Shown here: positions 25,849-38,492 of the stretch, piece by piece
Numbering within the stretch: the first letter of the stretch is position 1
Layout: every line of letters starts with the position of its first letter
Source of the DNA: Sindora glabra
Taxonomy: Eukaryota > Streptophyta > Magnoliopsida > Fabales > Fabaceae
DNA: 64,000 bases
Reading direction: 5' to 3'
Assembly (NCBI GenBank): GCA_020226215.1
Contig: CM035235.1
Span: 53,597,511 to 53,661,510 of the forward strand
The notes under the pieces: generated by a model
Seen by the model: the letters and a program-made list of their open reading frames with translations, nothing else
Database searches by the model: none
Told to the model about the DNA's origin: nothing
Made by a program: the position numbers and the translations under genes

Positions 25849-26560
25849 GCCTATCCAATCACAAACACCCACTAAACAATCAAGAAACTAACCCAACAAC
25901 CCAAAACCATTAAGAAAGAAAGAATTATATAATTATGGCCACAGGGTATTGGAATTTGCAACGAAGGGGGTTAGGCTTTGGTGGGAGCGGTGAGCGAACT
26001 TTGGAAGATGAGAGAGAGAGAGAGAGTGAAGCTGAAGGAACCTTGAAGCGAAGAAAAGAGTGAGGATTTGGAGTTGGAAACAAGGGAAAACGACGCATAA
26101 TCGAACCATATTTATTGCGAGCGCTGCGGGGGTAGTTAGGAGGACTATACTGTGCGGGGGTTTCCGCTTTGGTAATTATTGTTGTACAATAACGGCAATT
26201 CGGGCATGGGTGAAAAGACTGTGATGCCCCTCACGGATGCGAAGCTGATGCTGGAAAGTGGAAACGGACACTGGGCCCACATGTTTCCTGTGCATGAGAG
26301 TTGGCACCTCAGACGTAGCTGAAATTATGACGAGGCTTCTCACCAAACCTCATATTCAAGAAGAGCTAAAATACCATTGTCTTGTCGGTTGAATTTGATT
26401 TACTGGATGGATTGTAAGGTCACCATGGAATTGGGGTCTAGCTGTTGATAGAAAAGGCTAAGCCGAAATCGAAACTCTGGATTATTACACGGGTTACACC
26501 GTCATGGCTTGCAAGACGGGTCTTGCGGAACGGAATGGTGCCGGAGGAAAATTATGTTTA
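25849..26560. promoter_or_regulatory. 5' UTR and promoter region of ABIL1
   Basis: This is a GC-richer stretch than its surroundings, upstream of the minus-strand ABIL1 start. It contains an (AG)8 run at 26011-26026; on the transcribed strand this is a CT-rich leader element, common in plant 5' UTRs. The composition drops to AT-rich near 26,560. No TATA box could be fixed with confidence. Confidence 0.5.
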
Positions 26561-27064
26561 TTTTTTTTTTTCCTTAGACATTGGGAAATATTATTTTAAA
26601 AATTAGAGTATTAATAAAATTTCCATCTTCTAATTAGTTAATCAAATTAATTGATAATTAATTTAATTAATTAATAACTAATTTAACCAATAAAAAAATT
26701 AATTATTTACCCATAAAATGATATATAAGAGTACGAGTATATTTTATAATTTATTTAAATATTTATATATATATGTACATATAATAGATATAAATATATT
26801 ATGTGTGTATAAATTAATTTTATTAATTTTTACTTTTAATATGAAAAAATTTTAATTTATTATATAATTACATGGTAAAGTATTTTACGTATTATAATAA
26901 TTATTTTGTTAAAATATTAATTTTAGTACATAAATTTAAATAATGAAAAATTATATAATTATTTATTATTTATAAAGAATTATTTTATTCTAATATATAT
27001 TAGATTAGTATATACATGACTATAAATATACATTGCTACGGTGGTTGAGTGTCAAGTATTATGT
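26561..27064. other. AT-rich spacer, nothing recognised
   Basis: Very AT-rich DNA with TAATTAATTAA-type runs near 26,630-26,700. No coding signal is visible. Confidence 0.6.
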
Positions 27065-27386
27065 TACTCCTTCCGTTTCTTTTTATCTGTTATATTTTAA
27101 AAAAAAATTTATTCTTTTTTATCAGTCGCTTTAGAATTCCAATGAAGTATTAGATATTCTTTTTTCAAATCTATCATTCTCTTTCATTAATAAATATTTT
27201 ATTATTCTACACTATTAGTTAACTTACATTTATTTCTTTACATTTTTCTCTCTATTTTTAACTATCTTGAATTTTGTACATAAAGAACAATCTTGTAAAA
27301 CTCATTAAAAATAAACAAATTCAACTATTTTCTTAATATGTGTGAAATCGATTAATGATAACAGATAAATAAGAATGGATGGAATA
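27065..27386. mobile_element. Stowaway-like (Tc1/mariner) MITE
   Basis: The ends are TACTCCTTCCGTTTC... and, inverted, TATTCCATCCATTCTT..., matching at 22 of 28 aligned positions and sharing a TTTATCTGTTA block. The flanks are the TA dinucleotides at 27065-27066 and 27385-27386. The CTCCNTCCGT terminus and TA target duplication are classic for plant Stowaway elements. Length is about 318 bp. Confidence 0.85.
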
Positions 27387-29411
27387 ATAAATATGAGTAT
27401 AATTCTTCTCACCTATACTTTTAACAAAAAGATGAATGAAAATTATTATTATTATTATTTAAGGACATTTTTAACTTTTTATAAATAATTAATGAAATAA
27501 TTATTTGAAAACATTAGAATTATTAATTTTTTTGAATTAGCCGATTAAAAATCAATAAATTTATTGAATTTCTTATTTATGAAACACCCATAATAATTGA
27601 TTTAACAAGTCAATTAATTTAAATAACCACGATAAAAATGCTGATAAAAATTTGTTGATTAAACACTCTCTGAGTATCATCCCATTGATGGGTAAACAAC
27701 ATGTTTTTCGTTAAGTTAATATCTTGTTGGTAAAAATTTTGTTTCATAAGTAATATATTATAAAATGGAAATATCCATTTTTCAGAAAAAAAGTTATTTT
27801 ATGAAATAAAGAAATATCCATTTCATAATAAAAATAACGAAAAAAAATTGAATTTCTTTTTAATAATTAGAATTATTAAATCATTAGAAACATATATGTA
27901 AGATTTTAAATTTGATCTATGGTATGAATGAAAGCAAAATTTTGAACATCATATATCACTTCGGAGATAAAACAAATAAAAATCTTAATCCTTGTAATAA
28001 TTATATTAAATCCATAATTTAATTCTTATAATTTTAATTTGTATACTTATATTTTAAAATTTTAAATAATCTATAATTAACTTCCTTTCTAACTAATCTT
28101 AAGTCTAACTGACAAAATCCTGTCGCATGATCCGTAGACTTTGCGGATGAACAGACAGGTCTCCAACCCAAGTCCATTTCCTAAGCTCTAAACCTCTGTT
28201 AGCAGAAAGAAAGAGAGATTCTTTGAAGATTTTGCCGCTTGCATAGATGGTGGAAGATTGTTCCCCTCTTTAGTATTTTTGTATAGTTTTTACGTGTTAA
28301 GAGAATTGAACCCCTAGTAGACTAGTTGTATTGTGTATTTTGGGTGTCTTCTTTGCATTAGCATTAAGAAAAAATTTATAATACACCACTAATACCAATA
28401 AACCACCAAATTTGATGGTTGACATATTATCGTATAATATATAAAATCTAACTTTAAAAAAATATTAATATATATTTAGATTTAATGGTATACCAGTATA
28501 CTATTATATTAATGATGCATCCAAATTTTATCGATATATTAATTCTTTTTGAAGTATTTGTCCTATTTAAACTTTGAAATGTGTGTTTTTATTTAAAAAA
28601 AATTTGGTGCACTGACAATCCATACATCATTAGTCTAAGTTATTGGATTTCATACATGTATTGCATTAATAAAGTAAATTCAATAGTTTAAATTAGTGGT
28701 GCACTAATACAACTAGTGTATCATAATCATCACTCTTTTTTAAATAAATAATGCTACTTATTCCATCAACAAAAATGATGTATGGACTTGATTACCCACC
28801 ATATTGTAAGAGCCATTGTTGGGATATATAGTACGCAGAGGTGCTGTTTTAAAATTTTAAAATCCTAAGAAACAACAATTAAACGAGGGTTATTTCAAGA
28901 AAACCTCAAATTGGAGTAAATAAGTGAATTTGATAGGCCGCAGGTCAAAAATTCCATTTCAACTATGACTTTGAAAATCACAAATCGAAATTTATTTGAT
29001 TTTTATATAATTTTAATTTTTTTATTCTATTACAAAAAAGATAGACACAAAATTTTGTGTAGTAAGATTAAAAAAAATTAAAAAAATTTAAGTAAAGGAA
29101 AACTGATTCAGTACTCCATTTACATTTATTCATTAGGTGGCATTTAATTGGTAAAAATTTATATTTTCAAAAAAGTGGTTATCATCGAAAATATAACATT
29201 CTCATATTTGTTTCATTATAAATATAACTAAAAATATTTTATCAAATTTCAAATATGTTATATTCTAATATAGTATTCTAGGAAATCTTGAAAATTTTTA
29301 AAAAATACCCTTATTTATTTTTTTATATTAAAAATCAATATAAATTATATATATTTTTAATTAAAAATATGTAAATAAAAATTTTTTAATACCCACAGAA
29401 GTTAAAAAAAT
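27387..29411. other. AT-rich spacer with a possible MITE and a gene-like scrap
   Basis: No gene can be assembled. The stretch 28,115-28,330 is less AT-rich and looks like a leftover of a transcribed gene (a short ATG frame at 28,247 stops after eight codons). At 28,376-28,727 the ends (TATAATACACCACTAATA and an inverted ATGATACACTAGTTGTATTAG) suggest a degenerate terminal-inverted-repeat element. Confidence 0.35.
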
Positions 29412-29582
29412 TCTATGATACCGTTATGAATTCCAAACTCATAAGGGTGTAGTAAAATAAGAGTTATTAAATGAGATTACTAACCAATGACTGAAATTGT
29501 TAGTAATCTTATCTAATAACTCTTATTTTGCCACATCAATATAAGTTTGGAACACATATGAGTATCATAAGAGGCATAACAA
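29412..29582. repeat. Long near-perfect hairpin (foldback element)
   Basis: Two arms of about 75-80 nt are inverted copies of each other around a loop of about 14 nt (29,485-29,498). The inner 33 bp around AAAATAAGAGTTATT and GATTACTAAC is almost perfect, and the outer blocks TTCCAAAC and TATGATAC also pair. It resembles a very small foldback MITE. The resulting RNA would be a long double-stranded hairpin. Confidence 0.8.
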
Positions 29583-32335
29583 TAACATTACTTAAACATA
29601 AATGAACATTCCACTACAATGTCTACTCAATTTTCCAATCTCAATGATAGGTGAAAGCAAAACTGAGTTGAATTGATTGAATCTCAAACTAGATTGGCAT
29701 ATATTTAATCATTTCATGGAGGCTATACAATATCTTGTGCAATTAAAGTGTGATGATATTTACCATATGATAATTTTCTTTTAAACATTATTGTTGTGTT
29801 GTCCGTCTTTCTATATCTTGCGTAGAGTCTGGCATTTCAACGTAGCAAACATTTAAATTAGATATGTAATTCAAATTTTAATACCAACATCGCATTGGTG
29901 CTGTGAGTAAATGGAACCATGAATCATATCTTATATAAGTGGGATCATAGTCTTCAATTTCTTGTTTAATTGGTAGATACAACATAGTAATTGTAGATAC
30001 AAATTAGAAGAAAATAGCCTTTTGGGGGGGGTTGAAATACAATCCACCGACAATATTTTAGTGTCAAAATGACATCTTGCCATCTTTTTGGTCATCGTGA
30101 TTTCCTTCCATAAGGATGCAAGAATCATGCAGGGATCGCAGCAAATATCTTCCTTTTTCGATGCTCACAATGAGCTTCTTTTTCTATAATTTTGATACCA
30201 CAAACTCATACCAAAGGAACAAAGGAGATAAGGGATACTATATTAACTTGAATTACACTCAAATTACACAATGATCAATTAAGCTAAACTTGTGTCTAAC
30301 TCACCATTTGAATGACCATATATGATTAATATAGGTATCAATAACTTGGGAATTGCAGTTCCAGTGTAAACTAAACACACATTTGCCCTTGTTTTGATGG
30401 TACTAGCGCTGACTCCCTGCAGTACTAACTTAAGTAAGAGAAACAACACATCATACATCCAGAATTAAATATAATAAAGCCTATAATAGATAACTGCAAT
30501 ATATTTAGTTTCAAAGTTATTAACCACTGATTGGAAAAATGGAATTGCCTGATTGATACCCCATAAATTGACAAAACTATCATGAAGATTCAAAAGAATT
30601 CACACTAGTTCACTAAACTTCTAACTTGACATAAAAATTCATAAAATATGTCATAGAGATCAAGGCACATAATAAGTGATATGCATTACAAAAATATAAA
30701 ATCTAAATATTACCAACAAGCCTTCAAAAATTTTTAAATAAAAAAATATTACATATTGCTCAATAAGTGCTTAATATAATCCTTTTCTCACTAAAAGGAT
30801 AAAGTGGAAAAAATAATCACTTGGATATTGATATCTAGCAATAACCTCCCTAGCCATCATTCTTTGAATGTTTGTAAGTTTATCAATAAGTTTCAATTCA
30901 TCAAGTACCCTCATTCTTCTATCAGCTCCTTCCTGTTGATTCTAGGAATCAGATGCAAGTGCCTTTATGTCTTCCTTTATGCTCTCGAAAAAACTTCCTA
31001 ACTTTTCCACTATATTGGTAAAGTTTTCAACAATATCATCAAAGCCTTTAATCTATATATGTCCTTCTCTCTTGATATTTTTACTCGTGGTTAAACAAAT
31101 TTGAAAAAGCCTAGATTTTTAGCCAGATGAACTTGGTTATTGCTTTGTAAGCTTATGTCTACTTAATTCAATGAACATGTCTAGTAAGCTTGAAAAGATC
31201 TAAGTTTGCTAGGAAGTTAACTCTATTATGGCCTAAAAACTTGTAAACATGTAATAATTTGACAATAGTAACCATATGAGATAGTTACTAGAAAAAACCA
31301 AATAACCAAGGCATCGCACCTAGAATTTGATTGTATTAAACCACTAAAGTTTAAAATTTTAATTATCAATTTACTTGTCATATTCTTCTTAGAATTACAA
31401 AATTTTGATGTTTTGTCATATTCTTCTTAGAATTACAAAATTTTGATGTTATAAAAGGAGTGATTAATTAACTAATTATTATAATGAAAATCCAAAATGG
31501 AGATTTTATGTGGAATGAATAAATTTTGATAAGGAGAATATAAATGACATATTGAAGAAAAAGAATTAGTTGATTAAATATGTTTTGAATTGGGTAAACA
31601 AAAGTAAACCTATTGAGTTAGGTTTAAAGCAAAAAATTAGAGGGAACTGGTGAGGAAAAGTGCCTTGAACAAAAGAATTAAAAGTTATAAGTTATTAGAA
31701 TTAAGAATGTGAGTATAGATAGATTTATTATAAAATAACAAAGTGCCTCTACCTTTTAAAATCTAAAAAATTAATCAATTCCTTATTTCATTCCGTTTCA
31801 AACCCTAGCTCCCTTTCCTTTCCATTTCTTTTCTTCACCTCTTTCTCTTTTTCCAAGCCATTTTCCAATCAAGTAACTAAGGAGTAAATCTTTATCAAAT
31901 ATTTCACACAACTAAGGTAAAGTCTTCATCACAACTAGAATCTCAATTGTTTTCTTTGAATTTCAAGGAATTTGAGTAATTGCTTCAAAAAGGAAAAACT
32001 AAACCCTAAACTAGAATTTTTGAGATTTTGGATAATTAACACCAAAAGATGTCAAATTCAACCTCTCAAATCTCTCTCTATACTAGATGAATGAATAACT
32101 TTACTATATTTATAAAATTAAGTTGCTTTTGTTTGGTTAAGGTTAAAGTTTAGATTTCTAGATGAATGTATATGAAATGTAATTATTTGTAATGTGTGAT
32201 TTGGTTTTTATGTTAGAAATAGCAAAAATGATGTATCTTTTATGTGTATTTATGATTTGGTATGAATTGGTAGCATGATAAACACATTTATATGATGAAT
32301 TTGTCAAGTGAACAATAAAAAATCACATGGAATTT
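29583..32335. other. Gene-free stretch with a 38-bp perfect tandem duplication
   Basis: No supported gene. A 38-bp unit starting TTGTCATATTCTTC is repeated exactly at 31375-31412 and 31413-31450. From about 31,780 to 32,000 the plus strand is pyrimidine-rich with AAACCCTAGCTCCC, like a plant transcript leader, but no coding exon follows. Confidence 0.5.
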
Positions 32336-32931
32336 GATAGAAATCAAGCCATCATTGACTACACCCCAAAATGTGCATTTTAGGCAAGCATAATTAACTA
32401 CATAGTTAACTACGAGCCAAAGAATGCACTCTAGATGCTAATAATTGACTATATAATCGATTATAAGAATTAAATTATTCTCTAGACCTTTGTAGTCAAT
32501 TATAGACCCTCAAAGTTGCTTTTTAAGCCTCATAATTAAGTATATAGTTAACTATACCTACTAAACTTAAAACATCATAATTTACAAAAGGTCATGGTGT
32601 ACTCTAATACTTTTAAATGTTAAGTTATAAGGTGATAGAAATTAAGCCATCATTGACTACACCCCAAAATGTACATTTTAGGCAAGCATAATTAACTACA
32701 TAGTTAACTACGAGCCAAAGAATGCACTCTAGATGCTAATAATTGACTATATAATCAATTATAAGAATTAAATTGTTCTCTAGACCTTTGTAGTCAATTA
32801 TAGACCCTCAAAGTTGCTTTTTAAGCCTCATAATTAAGTATATAGTTGATTATACCTACTAAACTTAAAACATCATAATTTACAAAAGGTCATGGTGTAC
32901 TCTAATACTTTTAAATGTTAAGTTATAAGGT
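32336..32931 (+). repeat. 298-bp tandem duplication (two copies)
   Basis: Copy 1 is 32336-32633 and copy 2 is 32634-32931. They are collinear without gaps and differ at only a handful of positions (for example GTGCATT versus GTACATT, ATCGATTA versus ATCAATTA, and ATTATTCTC versus ATTGTTCTC), so the duplication is recent. Each unit holds several short palindromic or semi-palindromic words such as TAGTTAACTA, TAATCGATTA and TAGTCAATTATA. No open reading frame spans the unit. Confidence 0.95.
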
Positions 32932-34390
32932 GATAAATATAGACTAAATACATGACATGATGCCATGCGAAAAGACATGGTAATATTGTAATAACATGGT
33001 ATTATGTTGTGTATGTTTAAGTATTTAGGTGATAAGGAATCAGTAATGTGATTATATTTGGGAATGTGGTATACTTGACATATATTTTATGAATAATATT
33101 GATTTATGACCATATAAAAAGGCATGGAATGACTATAAATTGAGTATATGAGTGTTGATATTGAAATATGATAATTGAAGTATTAATTAAGGCACTTGTG
33201 CTATTGTGATAAGATTATGTGTTAACTAAGTTAATGTTATTAGCGAAAATGATATACATACTTGTATTATAACTGTTTGCACTAGATCTATGTGCTAGCT
33301 TATAATGATTAGATTACAAGGTGATCCTAAAGGAATAGGATTGAAGTTATAAGGTATAAGGATGAATAGAGTCATAATTAGATTTACACACCTTTTCTTT
33401 ATCCTCTTTGACATATATTATTACTATTTGATAATTGATTATTTAAAATTGTATAATATATAATTGCCTTGCAAAAAAAAAATTCTCCCTTACGAATTAT
33501 ATTAACATTAGGCAAAAAAGAAAAAATAAATAAATAATCAATATGCTATTGACTATGACCAAATGTGCCATAGGTTTGTTTGTATTTTCTTGTTATATAG
33601 GTTATTTATTGAGAAAGCTATCTTTTTTCCTTAGTAAAGGTATGAAAGTATAGATATTAATTAAAATGCAACTTGACCATTTTAATTGAATACACATGAG
33701 TATGGGTAAATTTAGATTTGTTATGGTATAACTTAAAATGATTATATTTTACATATTCTTAAATGTTTACTCACTGAGTTTCAAGAAAACTTACTTTTTC
33801 TTTTCTCTATTTGTTTTTTTTAAGATTGTTCCCTTTAAGTATCCAACTACTATTAAATAATGTGAAAGTGGACCTGCTCATGAAATTTTGGTACGAAGGT
33901 AAGCATTAGAATAGTTAAATTAGTTTGCATATTGATTCAACAATACATTTTATATTTGATATCTCAAATTTTACATACTCTTTAGAAGTACAACATCCAT
34001 GTATGTAAAGCATTCCATTAAACAAGTTTAAGAAAGGCTAGCAAGTCATCACTGTTATGACTTCTTACATTAGTACACACTTTAAAGATAGGTCATGATA
34101 AATTGTTACACACTAACAAGAAAGATTTTTACATAAACATAAAATTTATTATAATTATAAAATAAAATTACACAATTTGGTTCATATAATCCATTTTACA
34201 ATGGTTGGAAGTAGAACTTTAATCCTACAAGGAACTATAAACTAGTTCATTCACTAATTATCATGTCTGCAATATTGTAGAGAACTCTATTAGGTTGCTC
34301 AATAAAATTAACATAAAAGGAGGAAAATGCTATATTTCTATTTAAATCCATTTTTTCTATGACAAGACAAATGGTTGTACTCAAGTTAAT
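32932..34390. other. Possible decayed retroelement flank
   Basis: No gene. Around 33,765-33,905 is a TTACTCACTGAG sequence followed by a T-rich run and a GTACGAAGGTAAGC end. Similar wording occurs inverted near 62,450-62,480, so both could be LTR-retroelement remains. This is a guess from style of sequence only. Confidence 0.25.
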
Positions 34391-34530
34391 GGAATCTTAT
34401 TAGTTTAACTAACATTTCATATTTATATAAGTTTTGTTCAATTCATAGACGTCATATTATGGAATTTTATTAGTTTAACTAACATTTCATATTTATATGA
34501 GTTTTATTTAGTTCATAAATGTCATATTAT
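34391..34530 (+). repeat. 70-bp tandem duplication (two copies)
   Basis: A 70-bp unit starting GGAAT(C/T)TTATTAGTTTAACT occurs at 34391-34460 and again at 34461-34530 with a few substitutions. Confidence 0.9.
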
Positions 34531-34556
34531 AGGGGAAAAGCCTAATATTTAGAAAT

Positions 34557-34880
34557 TTAAGTTGTGTTTGGACATGTTTTTATTTTTGTAAAAAAATTAT
34601 TTTTAAAACTTATTTTCAAAAATTATTTTCACATTAAAGTAAAATAAAAATGAAGTGATTAATATCATAAATAAGAAAATATTTTATATAATTATAAAAC
34701 TAATATCAAGAATAAGAAAATAATTTGAGAAAACATCTAAGTAGTTATTTCTTTTTTCCATTATTAAGTTATACATTTAAAGAATAGTTTTTAAAAGTGG
34801 ATTCTAAAAATATGATCTCAAATAAGTTCTTCTATTTTTAAAAATGATAAATAAATAAAATTTTAAGTTTTAATATTTCT
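34557..34880. mobile_element. Degenerate MITE of the GTGTTTGG...TTTTTAAAA family
   Basis: It begins GTTGTGTTTGGACATG and has the internal order TAAATAAGAAAATATTTTAT, AATTATAAAA, AAGTTATACATTTA. The same order is found at 50,985-51,470 and, more diverged, at 49,137-49,474. The 3' terminus is eroded. Confidence 0.45.
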
Positions 34881-36232
34881 AGAAAAGCAAGAAACAAGAT
34901 ACTACTTGCTGTAAGAAAGTATGACAAAACATTATTAATAACTATAACAAAATTTCTTCAAATTACCTTAGTTATAGACAACTAATAACCATAAAGATGG
35001 TTGCAATAAAATGAAAGCCTAGTCTTATAACTTAATTTTGTTTTGAAAAAAGAATTCTTTGTTAACATTATTTGAAGTGTGCAAGCAACATTTTGTTCCA
35101 TGCATTATACATCCATTTAGAGTTGCAATAATATGAGATACAATTTCTAACCATAACAATGGTTGTAATAATATGAGATGTAATTTTCCTATAAATTTTT
35201 GGAACATATATATCAACTTAAAAAATATACATATCAATGTCTTATAATTTCTATAAAAAAATTATTCTATGAATAGTTAAAATAAAAAATAATTTTAACA
35301 ATAATGATGCTCATTATGCATACGATTATATGAGTAGAACGTGAAAAAGTTTACCTTATTACTTAAAGATGGCGAATGACAAGCTTTGGTAGACAATGGT
35401 GGCTCTCTTACTACTCCAATTTGAAGGATTAAGGCAAAAGCACAACAACGCTCAAACTAAGGTTAAGCCACAATCAAGAAGAAAGAAATAAATTTTTGTT
35501 AAATGATAAGGATAAATATGTCTTTTTACTTTATACTAAATATTCCTAAGTAATAAGATTTAAGATACATTCCTCCCTCTTATGAATATTTTAGGGAGAA
35601 AATTTTGTCAAAAATATTTCTAAGAATTTCACATTTCCAAATAAATTTTTAACTTTTGAATTAAACATGAAAATGTTACATTTCCTCAAAACATTCACAA
35701 GAATGTTAAAAATATTCTTTGAATCAAATGTTTTTTATTTTTAACCTGCAAAGCATACTAGTACATTAGGCTAACATTTTGAGCTAGGCTTTAAATCTCC
35801 TTTTTTAAAATCAAAAAGACCTAAGCCAAAACAAAAAAAAATTGACAAATAATATTAGTATTTAAAACTATTGAAACACAAGTAAGCATACCTAAAAGAG
35901 AAGTAAGAAAAGCATGCAATCTTAGGGACAAAACTATACTATGATTTTTGACATCCAATCTATCCAACTATTACCTTCCTTAAAATATTTACAACTTGCA
36001 CATCCTAATCTATCTTAATCTAATCTAGAATAATTTGAAAAGGTAGTTGCCTATTTGATTTGACTTGTTTAAACACAAAACTCAAGCTTTAAAATTACAT
36101 TCAAGCTGTGAAAAATTAAGATAGTGTTCTATTCTTATTTCTTTATATCACATATTCTTTATATTTAAAGGGACATTTTTGGTGTATAATTAAAGAAAAT
36201 TATTTTTATCCCATCATTTTATTTTTTTTAGT
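34881..36232. other. Gene-free AT-rich stretch
   Basis: No gene seen. Around 35,570-35,740 it contains sequence resembling the terminal parts of the element family at 1, 36,870 and 39,600 (TTACATTTCCTCAAAACATTC), probably an internally deleted copy. Confidence 0.4.
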
Positions 36233-36600
36233 AAACATAACTTTAGTTTCTCATTTATAAAGGTAGTGACTCTTATATTCTTCAAATTTTATAACTAGTA
36301 TTATTACTCTATTATTTTTACTTTCCTTATAATTACCTATCCCTCCATTAATTTACAATGATTAAATTAATAAAATATATTAAAATGGATTATTAAATTT
36401 TACTTTAACAATGTTAAGTACATACTTATTTTTTTTAATTGTATTCTTTCTTGTCTCTATTTATTCTAGTATTATAAGTGAAGGGAAGAATGAATGATTA
36501 TAATAAAAGTAAAAATAAGGAAGTAATAATGCTAATTATAAAATTTAAAGGATATAATAGTTATCACGTTTATAAATATGGGACTAATTAAACATATAAG
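36233..36600. mobile_element. Foldback MITE with ~110-bp inverted arms, copy 1
   Basis: The left arm (TTTATAAAGGTAGTGACT..., TTCAAATTTTATAACTAG..., TATTTTTACTTT) pairs with the inverse of the right arm over about 110 bp. The same element recurs at 38,493-38,850 and in compact form at 61,795-61,975, which supports a mobile family rather than a chance palindrome. Confidence 0.7.
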
Positions 36601-36869
36601 TTATAAAAAGTTATTGGTACAAAAGAGATATGTAATTTCTATGTAATATTTTAGTACTTTGTCCATAAATTTTACAATTTGTTGATTTATATGTTGAGAA
36701 AATTGAGAAAAATGCATAAAACTTTGAATTTGATTATTTTGTTAGAAGATATTTTTTTATTAAAAGAATTTATTTGCTTGTATAGAGTGAGTGACATCTC
36801 TTTGTGTACTTTAATTAAAAAATTATAATACCTCATTACCGAAAAGAAATTATGATGCCATTATACATT

Positions 36870-37660
36870 CCTAAGAATTTAATTCTCAAGAAAGTGACAT
36901 TATCATGTTTGATTCATTTAAAAATATTTTAAGGATATTATAATATTATATTTTAATTAATTTGTATATATTTAAAAATATTTTTAGATTATTGATGTCC
37001 TTATAAAAAATTAAATAATTAATAGTAACAAATAATGATAAAAAGTGATTAATGGTAGTCATCGATGATGATCTATAAAGGTGGATGGTGGTTGATGAAG
37101 GTTACTAGTAATGAATAGCAATGATAGTAGTCACTTGTGATAGATGGTAACCGATGGTGGTAGCTAACAAAGGATCAACGATAATGAGTGATGGCAACGA
37201 TAATCATCCATAAGGGGTGGAGACTAATAGTGGTTAATGGTAGTCATCAAAATTATAAGGTAACCGATAGTAATCATTGGTGATTAATAAAGGTAGTTAT
37301 AATCACTAATAATAAGTAGTAGAAAGTAGTGGTCAATAATGATAATTGGTGGCTAGCAGTAGTCAAACATGATAAATGAAGATGAAAATGAAGTGTTAAC
37401 AATGATAAGGTCTTAATGCAAGAATGAGCAAAATAGTCCATTTATATTACTAAAAACATTTCTATGTTATAAAAATGTAGAATACTTATATTTCTCATAA
37501 GAATATTTTAAAGAAATATTGATTAAAAATATTTTCAAAAATATGAATATTCGTAAGAATATTTTTTTAAAATTTGAATAAAATATGAAAATTTTACATT
37601 CCTTTAAAACATTCTCAGAAACATGAGAAAGATTTCACAAACTAAATGTCACCCTAATGT
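36870..37660 (+). repeat. AT-rich dispersed element, copy B
   Basis: Second copy of the family at 1-740. The 5' block (ATTTAAAAATATTTTAAGGATATTATAATATTATATTTTAATT in pieces) is followed by a core of GATGGTAGT/GATAATCA/AGTAGTCA words (37,020-37,400) and a 3' block with ATTTTACATTCC(T/C)TTAAAA. No coding potential. Confidence 0.6.
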
Positions 37661-37894
37661 CATAGTATTTGAAGAAAATAACTTTTTCTTTGAAATAATG
37701 AATATTGTTTTTCATCATACTTTTCATGTTTAACATTAAATAAATAGATTATTTTTTATCATTTTAATATTTTATAATTATATTTGAATAGATGATATTT
37801 ATTGTTAAAATAAGCAAAGACCTTATAATTTTTCTTAGTTTTTAGTCTTTACTTTTTGTTTAAAGGATAACCCATTAAGCAAAAAAAAATGTCA

Positions 37895-38405
37895 AGTAAA
37901 GATGGAAATAGGCAAGCTGCTTATGAAGAACCTACGACTTAACCTACTTTTAACTTAACTTAACTTAGACTTTTTATCTAAACAAGCCAAATTAAAGTCG
38001 ATAAATAGAACAGACTTATTTTTTGTGAGCTTGATTCATGAGCTTATTAATTAGGCTATTTAATAACCAATATAATATAATATAGTATAACATATATTTA
38101 TAACATATACATTTATATAATATTGATATAATTTTAATACATCCAATTATAAATGTAGATATAATTTTATTATTAGTTTATTTTTAACCTTGAAGTCCTT
38201 TATCAATTTGCTTATTTGAAAAGTTTATTTATATAAGTAAGGTTTTAAATAAGTTAATAAGTTAAGCTAGACTTTTTAAATAGGTTAAATCAAACTTAAA
38301 TTTTAGTCTTATATAGGTTAATAAGCCAAGTTTAAACCAATAATTTATAAAATGGGCCTACCTTATTTGAAATAAAGTCTAATCTAACTTAACCAATTTC
38401 CATTC
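37895..38405 (+). repeat. AT-rich repeat, copy 1 of a ~450-bp pair
   Basis: It shares ordered blocks with 39,125-39,540: ATTTATTTTTTGTGAGC-like, TATATAATATTGATAT, TTATTTTTAACCT, GGTTTTAAATAAGTTAATAAGT, CAAATTTTAGT/TTATACAGGTTAATAAG and AATAGGCTTGA/TGGGCCTACC. The two copies are strongly diverged and in the same orientation. Confidence 0.45.
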
Positions 38406-38492
38406 CTAGCATCAAGTAAATGTGGAAATAGGTTAGTTGACTTATTAAGGGCTTATTTTTTATCTAACTTAATATAACTTATTTATTTAAAG

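Noticed and set aside
25849..25872. Upstream extension of ABIL1 from a GTG
   Set aside because: Same reason; ATG 25848 gives the start expected for the family.
33765..33905. Solo LTR of a Ty3/gypsy element
   Set aside because: The sequence style is suggestive, but no TG...CA ends, target duplication or primer binding site could be fixed.
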